Shown in pieces: positions 23,424 through 35,300 of a stretch of DNA of 64,000 nt. Within the stretch, counting starts at the first letter, position 1. Each line of letters begins with the position of its first letter. The notes beneath the pieces are model-generated. The model was not told the origin of the DNA. It was given only the letters and a program-made list of their open reading frames with translations, and made no database searches. Source of the DNA: Trametes villosa (lineage: Eukaryota > Basidiomycota > Agaricomycetes > Polyporales > Polyporaceae); NCBI GenBank assembly GCA_002964805.2, contig PUDQ02000020.1, positions 806,001 through 870,000 of the forward strand, written 5' to 3'. The translations under genes were made by a program, and so were the position numbers.

Positions 23424-24511
23424 ATGTTCACTGCCATTATCTCCTTCTTCATCGCCGTCTTTGGAGCGCTGCGCGCTTCCCCACTCTACACTACTATCCT
23501 CACCATCGGCAACGGTTTCCAAGCTGGTTCTTGGGTCGGCAAAGCACCGGTTGTACTACTGTAAGTCTCGCCGGATACTAACTCTCAGCGGGCATATCCT
23601 AACTGCCGTATAGTTTGGACGAGACCACACAACCTATCGCCATCACCCCTACCCCCATCACCGCCCTCGCACTGCGTACCACAATCACCTCCCTTTCGCG
23701 CACCTCACCATCGCCCGTGGCCTCGCCGTTCAACTCTCAATCTTCCTACCGTGCACTCACTGGGTCTCTTGGCATGCAACTCACCCACCTCGCTCTGGCG
23801 CTCGCTCTTCTGGTCGTCTTCTGCCACACCCTCATCCTCCTCATCCCCACCTTCGATACTCAGGCGACGGCTACCACCACTGAGCTCGATCACCGGCCGT
23901 GTCTGAAGGAGCTCAACATCCACCTCTTTGGCGCTCCCTACAATGGCACTACCTTCAAGCCCGCCGACGCTCTCTCTGGCATCTCGGAACTGGCGACGAC
24001 AGAATCTCTGGCTACTGTCGACACTCCGCTCGCTGCTTCCGAATCGCCCTCTGCGGCGCCTGCCAGTCCCATCGCCGAAGAGAAGAAGCCAGAGGATAAC
24101 AACACCATCACAACCAGCCCGGCACCGCCCCCACCACGTCCGGCAAAGAGTATCTCGGCCGGCGCAGTCGCACCCCCAAGCCACGCCGATGAGAAGGCCT
24201 GGAAGACGTGGACGAACAAACGCCAGAGACGTCCACCCAGACAACCTTCACCAACCCACATCGCCCCCTCCTCTTCCGCCGACTCCTCCTACACACACGA
24301 CCTTCCTTACCAGCATATCTATCCCAAACATACTACCCCTTCCATCATTAGCTACAACAAGTTCTCAGTGCTCGAGGTGTTCGATGCGGAAGGGTGAGTC
24401 TGTGATTGGCAGGGGGAGGCGGCGTTTGGCCACGCCGTCTCCTCCTACAGCCACGGACTCGCCCGCTCGGTAGGCGGGTCGGAACATGGCCAGTTCCGAC
24501 TCGTTGGCTGA
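23424..24511 (+). CDS. Small membrane-associated protein of unknown function
   Basis: Exons 23424-23560, 23614-24393 and 24451-24511; 325 residues. A hydrophobic N-terminus (FTAIISFFIAVFGALRASPL) and a second segment (LTHLALALALLVVFCHTLIL) suggest membrane association. The rest is Pro/Ser/Thr-rich and hydrophilic, with conserved-looking ends (SIISYNKFSVLEVFDAEG). The third exon is my inference. A strong GTGAGT donor precedes the in-frame stop at 24,395, and splicing to CTACAG/C adds HGLARSVGGSEHGQFRLVG before a stop, all in frame. Without that intron the protein ends at 24,397 with 306 residues. I do not recognise the family. Confidence 0.7.
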
Positions 24512-25096
24512 ACCGCTTCTTCCCCTCCTTACCCACATTCCTATCCCAATTCACTTACCATCATCATACAACCTAGTACCATCGCTCGTATACCCGCACT
24601 CGCCATCTATCCCTTGTATCTATACCACTATCTACATCGTATCTATTAGCCCCATCTACTACATAATGCATAATCCATGGTATTGGTACAGTACTCTGTA
24701 CACAGTGCGACAAAATGTCAGATGCGCATCGCAATTGGGAGCAAAAACGTGGCTCTGCCCGGGATCGAACCGGGAGCCTTCAGCGTGTACAACTTGTGAA
24801 GCAGACGTCATAACCATTAGACCACAGAACCGTTATGAGGCGAAATAGGGGCGCCGTCCTGTCGCGCAATTAGGCCGGCTCAGAGGCGTTCAGTATACTG
24901 AACAGAAAAGGGAATTCTGATGAAGGTCGATGCCGCTCAGCTCAGGCTCGGCAGCTGGCATCTCATCCTTGAGTTCATTGCTCCTCTTCGTGCCACTGTG
25001 TCTAGGCAGCCACCTACATCTTCGTCAACTTCCTGAACCCGCAACGTCGATTAATCAACGACAAAGCTTTGTAGCCACGCAAAGCAGGCTCACACT
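24512..25096. other. Intergenic with tRNA
   Basis: Apart from the tRNA-Val it holds AT-rich sequence (24,560-24,720) that looks like a 3' flank. Confidence 0.6.
24750..24831 (-). tRNA. tRNA-Val (CAC), with short intron
   Basis: On the reverse strand the acceptor GGTTCTG pairs with CAGAGCC (one G-T). The D arm is GTCTAATGGTTATGAC and the T arm CCCGGTTCGATCCCGGG is perfect. The anticodon stem starts TCTGC and the loop TTCACA gives CAC. About eight or nine extra bases before GCTGA indicate an intron just after the anticodon. One mismatch in the anticodon stem lowers the isotype certainty. Confidence 0.8.
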
Positions 25097-26028
25097 ATGT
25101 CCCTCCATCCCACTACCAGTCCTCCCCGGACACCATACAGCCCGCACACGCCTCTCACGCCGCACACACCGAACACCCCCGGGACGCCCTCTCGCGCAGG
25201 TACACGAACCCCGACACAATCAACCCCACGCCCGACCCCGACCTCGCCCCTGCGGCGACCCACCTCCCCCTCAGGCCTCCGCTCCGCATCCGGGGCGGTG
25301 CCGCCCGCGTCAGGCAGCCCGCGACGCACATCCGGCTCGCTAACGAGCCTGGGGTCAGCGGGGGCGGAGGCGAGGGCGGCGTCGGGAGTAGGTCCGGGCG
25401 GTGAGAGGCAGAAGACACGGGCGCGCGAGCTGCTGCGGAAGCATTATGGGCTGGGGCTTGGGCCGCCGCCACCGCTAGGGGGCGCGAAGAGCAATCAGGA
25501 CCCTATGGATTTCGGTGAGTGTATATTGCGCTGCGCTAGTCAGTGGGGAGGGGAGCTGAAAGGGTGCGCGTGCAGACTCACCAGCGTTCGACGCGAGGGC
25601 GTACTATGAGCAGCTGATCACCACTTCGTCGTTGCCAACACTGCTGAAGACGGAGAATGACTTGCTAACGGGTTAGTGTCTCGATTATATACCCCCTGTG
25701 GGGTGTCGGCCCTCTTAATCGCGCTCCGTGACCGCAGAGATTCGTCAATTGGATAGCGAGCGGCAGAGTCTAGTGTACAACCACCACCATGAGCTCATTG
25801 CAGCAAGTGACACCATAGCAGCGGTATGTCCTATAGGTTGCTGCTCCTAGTTTGCACAACTGACGCCGTTGACAGATGAAGTCTCGCGCAGAGAACCTGG
25901 ATGCGGACTTGGACCTTCTCCGAGCAGCCTTCTCCGAGATCTCGAGACTTTCCAACGACATCTCATCCGAGCACCGCTCTCCGACAGATGGCCACCAGCA
26001 TGACCGTCCATCCGCACCGACTCAGTGA
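25097..26028 (+). CDS. VPS51: VPS51, GARP/EARP tethering complex subunit
   Basis: Exons 25097-25514, 25576-25671, 25738-25823 and 25876-26028; 250 residues. The conserved core begins at PMDFDSPAFDARAYYEQL and continues with LPTLLKTENDLLTEIRQLDS, then QSLVYNHHHELIAASDTI and MKSRAENLDADLDLLRAAF. This is the Vps51 N-terminal helix pattern. Family role: GARP tethers endosome-derived vesicles at the trans-Golgi, and fungal Vps51 is short like this one. The first 70 residues are packed with SP/TP dipeptides (HTPLTPHTPNTPGTPSRAG), potential proline-directed kinase sites. The short GT-AG introns each restore the frame exactly. Confidence 0.9.
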
Positions 26029-26230
26029 TACTACGACACCTTATACCTTTCCGCTCAATATACCCTCATAATGCTGTATATCAAGTCGCTGGACTTGGTC
26101 CGCAACGATCACATCATATATCGGAAAACACGGTGACTATGCAAGATGCCTATGCAACAAAACTGACTAGATGCTGAACGTCCACTGGGTGCGCTATCGT
26201 ACAAATCTCCTCCACCATACAGCCCGCCGC

Positions 26231-27160
26231 CTACACGTGGCTGGCGCGTTTGCCGGAGAACTGGGTCAGGGGGCGCTCCTGCAGGACGCCGTCGAGGAAG
26301 ATGTCAACCTTCTCGTTGTAGAAGCAGACGCAACCTTTGATCTCCGCGCATTCGAGGTGCGGCGTGCGGTACCACCACACGATCTCCTTCACTTGCTCCC
26401 CGGAGGGCAGGTTCACGTTGTAGTAGTTCGCGATGCCCTGCCGTACGACCGTTTGTCAGCTACACGGCCGCCTTGCATGTGGGGCGTAAGGTGGACGAAC
26501 CTTGTACGGGCATGCTGTAGTTATCTCCGAGGGCACGAGCAGCTCGAGCTTACAGTCGGGTACGGGGATGTAGTACCGGATAGGAAGGCTCGTCTCGAAG
26601 AGCAAGCGGGGGCGCGTCGTGTTCGCGACTTCGACACCGTTCACTTCGACGCGGACATGCCGAGACGACTGCAGGACGTCGATACGCTAGAAGCCGTCGG
26701 ATGTGAGCACGTTTGACTAAGCTCGGTGCCTCGAGGTGGCCGCACCTTGTACGGGTCCTTGGGGTGCACGAAGATCTGTTCGTCTTCCTCGAACCAGGCG
26801 TCCATGACGCTGAACTCGATCTGGATAAGGCCCTCGAGCTCGTCGTCGTGGTAGACGGTCGCCGCAGCCTCGGCGCGGCGGTTCCCGACGACGATGTCGT
26901 AGATGTGGTGTTTCTGGGACTGGAAGGCATCGACGAGGTACTTCTGCGGGACGTCCTTGATCTTGAAGAAGTAGTACGGGTAGTGCGGCTTCAACCAGCT
27001 GCGTTTGCCATAAGTACAGAGATCGGGACGTGAGGATTGACCGTACTCACACGAGGAGGGCATCTGTGGTGTCGACAATGTACTCGCCGCCGAAGAGGAC
27101 GCGTACGCGCCTGGGACGAGGCTCGACGTGCGGCAGAGTAGAGGGGAATACGACGGACAT
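26231..27160 (-). CDS. Protein with two DUF427 domains
   Basis: Exons 27160-27051, 26998-26746, 26686-26501 and 26437-26231; 251 residues. It starts MSVVFPSTLPHVEPRPRRVR. Domain 1 (about 17-110) has RRVRVLFGGEYIVDT, WLKPHYPYYFFKIKDV and VHPKDPYK. Domain 2 (about 122-230) repeats the plan with HVRVEVNGVEVANT, LPIRYYIPVPDCKLEL, CPYKGIANYYNV and ENxKVDIFLDG-like sequence. DUF427 is a small beta-rich domain of unknown function found in bacteria and fungi, often doubled in fungal proteins. No signal peptide. The gene diverges from the nuclear-protein gene across a 374-base shared promoter. Confidence 0.88.
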
Positions 27161-27534
27161 GGCTGGACACTGCTGAGGTACTCCTGCTCGATGTACGGGT
27201 GTAAGAAGAGAAAGGTGATTATATAGGGGTGGCGGCGGTGGCAGAGCGGGCTGACAGCAGCGTGCGCGGACTCAGCCACAGTCGCCTGTCATGGACCGGA
27301 CGCAGCCCGGCCTCGCGATCGGATGCGACGGAGGCGGATGCGGGGCGGCGCCTGGCGCGCTTCTCTTAGACGCGATCACATGATGGGAGGACGCGAGACA
27401 CGTGTCGCGAAAACACGCACAACGCGCTGCTTACCCCGGCGCTTGCCCACCCTCCGCGCTTGTCTCTTAGCCACCATCTTGCTTGCTCTCTCTCTCTCGC
27501 TCTCTGTGTCTGTCTCCCGGTGTATGCGCTGGAG
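27161..27534. promoter_or_regulatory. Divergent promoter region
   Basis: Between the DUF427 gene and the 27,535 gene. A CT-rich run (27,484-27,513) immediately precedes the forward gene and probably forms part of its leader. Confidence 0.45.
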
Positions 27535-30248
27535 ATGGCGAGGGGATCCTATCAGGGATATGTGGAGGACAGCGAGGACGAGGAAATCATGACCTTCGAC
27601 ACGTCCGCCCTCTTCGCAAACGGAGTCGCCGGTCCCAGTATCCTACCACCCCCGCCCCCACCTCCTAGACGGCCAGAGGAGAGTACTGGTGAGTCTTCCG
27701 TCCAACTCTGCTACCCAAAGGGTCGGTGTACCAACTGGTCGCTCAGTGTCGTCAATCCAAACTGCCGACTTCACCGACCTTCAATCAACACGGGCACCAC
27801 CGCCTGCTCAACAACCATACAAGGACCCCAACCACACCACCAGTGAGTGGTCATTCCTCCCCTATGTCCCCTGGTTTCATGGCGACGACATCCCCCAGTC
27901 TCAACTATTCAAACACCCAACTTCACTGTTGATCGGTCCGTGGTCTCCGACATTTCCTCCTATGGCCCCAACACACGCCCCGGGGTGTCCAGCATTCAGT
28001 CCCCACAAACCATCTTCAAGCCTGCTGACAGCTCCATTTCCACGTCGGCATCCGCATCATCCGCTTCACGTCCTCGACCTCGCCCTCGGCCCGTGAAGAA
28101 GAAGCTGGATGCAACAGCGGCGCCTGACACATCCATCTCTGTCAACTCTTCCAGTGCGCCTCCACCCCCTGCACCTGCACATTCGGATGGCCTACTATCG
28201 ACTGCCCCGGCTCCGTCGTACATACGCGCCTTGCAACCGATGGGTGCTCCAGCGCATATACCATCAACTCCTTCGACCTCAGTAAGCGCCGCGAGCAAGA
28301 ACGCCTCGGGGAAGGAGCGTGTATCGGACAGTGGGGTGGAGATGATCGACAAGGACTTGCTCTACTCGGGAGATATCGCCGAACGCGCGAAACTACGCTC
28401 GCGTGCGCGCACCCAGACGAAGGCACCCGCTACGGTGGTGGATCTCATACCGGCCGACGATGTGATCTCTCTGTCCTCGGAGGACGAACTTGCAATGCTT
28501 CCCCCGCCTAAGCCGAAACCCAAACCAAAGGCCAAGGCGAAGAAGGCGGCCGCAGGGCCCTCCTCGGAGAAGGATACTGGTAGCGGAAGTGGCAGCAAGG
28601 GCAAGGCGATGGTCGTCATACCCCCGCCTTCCAAGCGCACCAAGACCGCACACATCCCTGACCCAGGGTTCGAGTCGGACGTTAACACTATCCCGGTACC
28701 GACATCGGACTTCCCCGCCCCCGTCCACATCCCAGGCTTACATAGCTCTCAGCTTCCACCATCGGATCCGCCACCTTCGACCGCTACGTCGTCCTCCGCG
28801 CGCACACACCCGCAAACTTCGCAGGAGCTTGGCGCTGTGGGGCTTGAGCGTGACTTGTCTCCGCTATCGTCCCCTCCGCCGCCCATGCCACGGAAGAGGA
28901 AGCGACCAAGTCTGCCAGCCCAGCCTGACTTTGACTCCGATGAGGACGTTCTAGGTTCGGGATCAGGCGCGGGTAAGCCACCAGCGAAGAGCAAGCCCGT
29001 GGCTAAGGAGGTGCCCGCCCCACCTCCCCTGCCCTCCCCAAGCATCGTACCAGAGACGCAGCCCCCAGTGAAGCCGAAGATTGCACCACGCAAGAAGCGC
29101 AAAGAGCCTGTGGCAGACGAGGACGAAGACTGGGGTGGCGACCCGCTGCCGAAACCGTCCAAGAGCAGGAAGAAGGCTCGCGTGAACGACGACGATGACT
29201 TCGGCGGTGGCGGCGGTGGCGACGATGACGACGATGACTGGGGTGCATCGAGTGGGAAGACAAAGGCCAAAGGCAAGAAGGCCGCGAAGAAGAGCGAGCC
29301 GAAGGAGAGGAAGAGCCGTGCGAAGGCTAAGGAGAAGGGGAAGCCGCCGAAGAGCAAGGAGATCATCGAAGACTCAGATGAAGAGCCCAACGGGGCGATG
29401 GCGCCCCCTCCCATACCCGCGTCGACATCGACGCGATCAGGAGCTGCCTCTTCTGAGGCTTCAACGACGAGCTCGAACGTCTCTCCTCCAAAGTCTGCCG
29501 TAGAACCCACCCGGCCTAGTTCGGATGCATCCTCGAAGAAAGGCGGGGCGAAGGGCAAGCAGCGCGCCGTGGTTCTCTCGGATGAGGAAGACGGAGACGA
29601 GGCGAACGCTGCGGACATCTCTACGAATAGCATCACCGCGGACATCGACTCGCCCGCAGCTCCGCCGGCGAAGAAGGGTGGACGGAAGTCCTCCGGTGGA
29701 CAACAGAGCCCAGACCAGGGTGCCAAGGTGCGTTGTCCTCATTCCTCTCGTCCACACGTTAGACCTCAACGTCGCCAATACAGGAAAACGACGCCCCCGT
29801 ACCGCCCGTTTCCTCCGGCGCCCTGCACAAACCATTCGCCACCCCCACCCCCTCCGCGCGTGGCAACCTCTCGCACGCGATCCGTTCCTACACCATCGGC
29901 GCCAAGTCCGCAAAGCACACGCCCATGTCCGAGCTCATCCGGCGCGCGTCCGCGCAGCCGGGCTCGCCCTTCCCCGCATCCGCGCGCCCTGCGTACTCGC
30001 CGCTCGCGAAGGGCTCCAAGGCCGCGCTGCGCCGCATCGCGCCGCTGCACCCGCACCGGCGGACGCCCCCGCCTGCGCCGCCGCGCCCACCGCCGCCGAA
30101 GAAGAGCAAGAAAATGCTTGAGCTGGAGGAGAAGTGGGAGATGGAATTGGAAGATAGCGTCGAGGGGTGGTATGCGATGGGCGAGGCGGAGCGGGCGGCG
30201 CTGAGGAGGGCGAAGAAGGACGCGGAGATGGGCTTCTTCGAGGACTAA
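27535..30248 (+). CDS. Large charged low-complexity protein, probably nuclear
   Basis: Exons 27535-27688, 27747-27842, 27899-29727 and 29784-30248; 847 residues. The N-terminus is acidic (YVEDSEDEEIMTFD). Three short repeats follow: SSIQTADFTD, STIQTPNFTV and SSIQSPQTIF. The long middle alternates basic runs (KPKPKPKAKAKKAA, KKAAKKSEPKERKSRAKAKE, PRKRKRP), acidic runs (DDDDDDWG) and Pro/Ser stretches. The C-terminus is more ordered: SELIRRASAQPG, then LELEEKWEMELEDSVEGWY, ending AEMGFFED. Several nuclear localisation-like clusters are present. I do not recognise a named family. The C-terminal block and the N-terminal repeats are the best anchors for a homology search. Confidence 0.8.
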
Positions 30249-30761
30249 GCGGGTGTCGCCACAGCGGTTCGCGTTAAGTTATCCTTCATGTTGGCTCATG
30301 ATCTCTCGCATTGGACTCTATGTGGCTTAAGATGTACTCCAGGATGTTGTATCCATATTTTAGTCGTTTGGTGACGGGCACAGTTACGCTACTGAAATAC
30401 CGATGGGCGCAATCGCCGGGGACGTGAACCAGAGGGCCCACTGGCAGGTGTTGTCCGTTGTTTGGGATTGTGGGCTCCAGCTGTCAGAGTCACAGAGGCC
30501 ATCGATGTTGTGGCTCGCTCTAGATCATGTCGACGTACTGATGCCTGCGCGCTGGCATACATGCCGCTTCTTCTGGTATGCATCCACTGGAACCGCCTGT
30601 GAAATTGAATGAGGTAAACCAACTCCGACGCATTCTCTCCGCTGATCCCTCCCGTTCTTTCCACGCCCCTGCTCCAGATGATCCGGTCCAACCCCGCTGA
30701 TCAACAGAACGGAAAACCCTTACGTACCCCGACCGGCTCGACTCGTCCTTCAAAGTTCACT
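30249..30761. other. Intergenic, PP2C-like gene 1 upstream
   Basis: No gene. An in-frame ATG at 30,678 could extend the next gene by 28 residues, but its paralogues start at the position equivalent to 30,762. Confidence 0.5.
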
Positions 30762-32245
30762 ATGGCTGAGGACCGCATAGACCCAGCTCGCAAGGAGCTT
30801 CTCGACACCTTCAATGAAGCACTGCGACACAGCTGTCCCGTGCCAGGGGTTGACTGGGCGATGTACCGGCTCAACGTCAAGAAAGGGCAAAAGCATAAAC
30901 ACACCTTCGATCGTCTACTGGTAGATGACACCTGGGACATCATGGGCCAGCGCTGGATTCTCATGGTTGCCTGCGACGGTACGTGAGCAAACCGTTACCC
31001 CGTGGCGCATTTCCACGGACTCACAACTTCCGCGCCTCGGTGCACCCGCAACCTACAGGGTACGGCGGAGCGGAAACCGCACGCTACGTATACAAATCTT
31101 TGCCCGGCCGCCTGCGCCCTGCGCTAGAAAAGGCGATATGGAAGCACTGTGGCGGTCTCCTAGATCGCGTGAATTGCCAGGAGACGTCGCCGCACATCAT
31201 ATCCATGCTAAAGCGGCAAATCGTGAAGCTCGATGAGTCGCTACGGAACGACATCCAGAAGGCGTGTCCGAATCCAAAGGAGATAAAGGATGAAGCGAGC
31301 GCGTTGAAGTTCGCGCGCGAGCATTCGAGCATGGTGGCGCGGGCCTCGCAAGGCAGCACGCTGGCAATGGCCCTCGTTGCCATTGATGACTCGGATCGCT
31401 TCATGTGGGTCGCTGGGGTGGGAAACAGCACAATCGGTGAGCCGCTTGAACAGCCTTTCCAAGGAGATCCCTGACACAGAAGCAGCCCTATCAACAGTGG
31501 ATGATATAGGGAAACGACGCGCGGAACGACTCTGCACAAGACATACCTTCAATGACCCGCAGGAGTACCAGCGGGTGCTCGAGGCACGCCCCCTACCAGA
31601 GGGCGTCACCATAGACGAAAAGCACCCGCTCCTCCGCTGGAACCCCCTTACACGCGGTAAGACCAGCATTTTACCAATATCACGGTGGGGCACAAACACA
31701 GTGCTCACAAGACTCTGTTCACAGTTATTGGCCATACCCCTCTGAAAATGGATGCGGCATACCTGGAGCGCCTATTCCGCTACGTGCCCCTCAGCTCACC
31801 AGTCCAGCTCAGCGACCTGGTCGGCAAGATCAGGACGCCCTCCTACCTCACCACCGAGCCAGAGGTCCACTTCGTCGACCTCAAGCCCATCTGGAACAAG
31901 GACCCCATTCTGCTACTCTTCACCGAAGGGGTAGACCACCTTGTCCGTAATCCCCCACACTTCGTCCCAGGAAAGTCCAGGAGTGTCGACACACTTGACC
32001 TTATCCCCGCCCTGCTGGCGGACACCGCTGACCCCGAGGCCGAGGCGATCTTGGGGCACAAGGTGGATCCCAGATGGAGCGGCGCAGAGAAGAACAGGGC
32101 GTACAACGTCCTGGGCAACCTGCTGGGTGGTGCAGACATGGGCAGATTGCGGTGGGTGGTGCATTCTGCCCGCACGGAGGGACGCGACAAATTCCTTACA
32201 CGGGACACCTCCCTGATTGTTGCTCGTTTCTCAGAAATGGGTTGA
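30762..32245 (+). CDS. PP2C/PDP-like protein 1, likely pseudophosphatase
   Basis: Exons 30762-30978, 31059-31436, 31480-31656 and 31725-32245; 430 residues. The PPM fold is traceable by alignment with the three paralogues at 52.6-62.8 kb, and all four genes share the same intron positions. Motif positions that bind metal or act in catalysis are replaced: DGH becomes DGY at intron 1, GDS becomes GNS (GVGNSTI), IGD becomes IGH (VIGHTPLK), the (S/T)DG of the metal site becomes TEG (LLLFTEGVDH), and the final DDT becomes RDT (LTRDTSLIVARF). The rest of the domain (RRAERLC, PSYLTTEPEVHFVDL, NVLGNLLGGAD) is intact with no stops. It may bind substrate or regulate without dephosphorylating. Confidence 0.85.
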
Positions 32246-32385
32246 ATGCCGCGACCTCTCCTTCGGAGGCGTTTACCGGCAGCGACATGCAGGTGGACGT
32301 TCTTCACGGGATGGCCACGTACCACAATGTGCAACAATATATCACGGTAGTATATACACATCGTATGCCCTACGCCTGGACGCAC

Positions 32386-35300
32386 TCACGCACGTTCCCC
32401 GCCGCCAACGACCCAGTCCTTCCCCTCCACCACTCGCTGCGCGTTCTCCGCCTCCAGGGTATTCAGGATGTTCACAACCTTCCGTGCCGCGTCGACGTCC
32501 CCGAGTCCATAGAAGGCCTTGATGAACGTCTTGTACAGCGGCCGGACGTGCCGCATATACATGATCGCAGACGTCGGTCGCGGAACCTCGACGTCTCCCA
32601 CGAAGAGCGGGGGATATGCCCTGGTTCTGGGGGACGACGGAGGAGCCGCGGTGTTGTCCTCTGCAGCTTGGCCACGCCGGGCGCCGATCGGAAAGCCCAT
32701 CCGGACGACGGTACCAAAGAGCGCCCTCGCCCTCGTTGCATCCAGGTCCTTCTCCGACAATAACGCCTTGAACAGGACGTTGACCGTGACCCGGTCCGGG
32801 ACGAACGCGTATTTCTCCGTGAGTGTCCGGTACGTGTACGCCACGGCGCGGATCCGCTGGCCGCGCGAGGCGCAACTCGCCAAGCCGTCGAGGAGCATGT
32901 TGCCAGAGATGGTTCGCACCTCCAGACTCTCCTGCTGGACGATGCGTTCGTAGAGCTTCTTCGCAGCGTGCAGCCGCCCGACACGGACGAGGGCCTGCAG
33001 GGCGTGTAGGGCGAACACTGGATCCGCGGCAGTACCGTAAAAGGCGGGTAGGCGGAGTGTAGATGTCGTTGCGCGTTTCCCCACGCACCGATTGCGAGAT
33101 GACGCTAGGGCCGCCGAGCGGAGAGGTCGAGGGATTCTGCTCGACGCTGCTAGCCTGTGGGCGCCACCCCTCGCGGACTGCAGGGCGACTACGGTCCGCA
33201 ATTCCGACGCCTTGTCGGGATACAGCGACGCACAACGGCCTAACACGCGACGAGCCAGCTTGAACTGCCTGTGTCGTAGGAGCGCTGAGAGTAGGTCGGA
33301 GAAGGTCGCCTCCGAGATGCCAGAAGGACGCTTGTCTGCCAGATCTGCGACGAGAGCGACAGCCCTCGCGGCGTAACCTTCCCGGATGAGCACGAGCAGG
33401 GCCAACTGCATGATGCCCAACAGTGGACCCGGGTCGGCCACCTGCGTTGAGAGGACAACGGCGGTGGAGCAGACGTCCGCAGCCGCTCGGGGCTCCATAA
33501 ACCGACGGCCGTGCGCGACGAAGGCTTGCAGATACGCCATCACTACGAGCGCGCGTTGCTCCGCAGAGAGGGACGGGTGATTGAGGTAGCGGTCCGAGTA
33601 GCTGCTTGTGCCGCTCTTGGCTAAAGCAACCCCGACGCGCATGACGGCCTTCCCGGACGGGGCGATACCGCGGTTTCGCGCCCACGCGATGAGCTCCTGT
33701 GCGTGCTCGGGATCGACGAGCGCGTATCTTGAGACGGCGGTATCTACAGCGGAGGTGAGGATGTCCATGTCGGTTGTACAGACGACGAGGTCGACCAGCG
33801 CGCGCTCGAAGAACGTCCCGCACTTCAGCGCCGCGTACAGCTGCTCCGTCGCCAGCTTCCGCAGTCCTGCAGCCGTCTCAGGCTTGTCCTCGTGGAAGAA
33901 CCACAGCTTGGCGGTAGTGCAGTATTCACGACAAGAGTCGAGAAGGACCTTGTCCTTGAGGCGTCCGGCGAGCTTGAGGAACGAGGCGCAGATGAGACGA
34001 GAGACGTAGGGGGGGCGAGGAGGGGCGGAAGCGGGAGGGATCGCTGTCCAGTCGCCCCATAGCTTGCGCAGAACACCGCAGAATCCCTGTATAACATCGA
34101 GTGGCAAGGTATTGTCCGCGGAGGACCCGCCGGTGTAGAGCAGATTCTCCACGGCCGCCAAGATGCAAACGGTTTGCCATTCCATGACCGCCGCCCGGCG
34201 CAGGTGGTTGCTAGACGCCCCCGCGCTGTCGCCACTCCATTCGGCCGTGCGCGTGCGCACCAGTGCGAGCAGGATCAAGCAGTTCCAGCGCGTGTCGTCC
34301 GTATGATCCTGGCTGTGGCCCTCCTCTACAACTGTGAATACGCGTCGCACGACTACGCGAGCCCACTGGAGAAGAGCACTCTCCGGGGAGTCGGAGGGGG
34401 ATCCTGTGGGGGCGGTGTTTCCGAATATTGCATGTTCAAGGATGACGACTAGGCCGCGAGCGTCCTGGATAGCGAGAGTTGGTGGGCTGTAGGGGTTGTC
34501 CGGAGGCACCACCACGGGCGACTTATCGCCTGCGACGCGTTTCGAGAGGGCCAATAGAATCTCTTGCTTGGAAGCAGCTGTCACCCTGGCGTGGCTGACG
34601 ACCGAGTGGAAGAAGAAACGGCGGATAGAGGGGTGGATCCGATCGAACCGCGAAAAGATGGCTGATGCATGCGCGGCGAAGTCTTGCATGTGCTCCTCAG
34701 ATGGCTCGGACAGGAGAGCCTGAAGGTAGGGTAGGTGCAGCTCGGGGTGGGGAGATGAATCGCGAACCACTTCGTAACACCGTCCCGCGGCAGAGAGCAG
34801 CCGTTCCGACAACGTCCTGTCTGAATAGCGTCATTGAAATGCACGACCGAGACGTTACAAGTTCTTACCTGATTGCGCGCATTCCTGGGACTTGGCAATG
34901 CGGGCACGCATGAGCCAGTAGTGATCGGAAGGTAGCAGGGGATACCGCAATCGCTGTTTGTCCTTGCACATGCTGATGACCATATCCCAATGAGGTGCAA
35001 AGCTCGGCTCTGGCATGTCCAACACACGGCGCTGTGTATATGGCGCGCTGGGGTGTACACCTGGCGAGGATATAGACAAGGACCCGAGCAAGCATATGAT
35101 AGAGCTCAGGTAGTAGGATCCAAGGTCCTCCAGGACGTTCTCACGCTTCCATAGAAGATAGCGGTGTCGAATTTGTCGAGCAGTGTAGCGTCGCGAGTCG
35201 TCATGAAGGGTGTCCGAGTCAAGGAAGATACGAAGCTGCGACATTGAAGAGTGATGCGGCTCCTCTCGGAATGTGCGGTCCGCACTGTCAGGAGAGACTG

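Noticed and set aside
28749..29726. Long Ser-rich reverse frame opposite the charged nuclear protein
   Set aside because: Explained by the Lys/Glu/Pro codons on the other strand; no start context or homology.
30678..30761. Earlier in-frame ATG for PP2C-like gene 1
   Set aside because: Paralogues begin at the position matching 30,762, and the extra residues are low-quality sequence.
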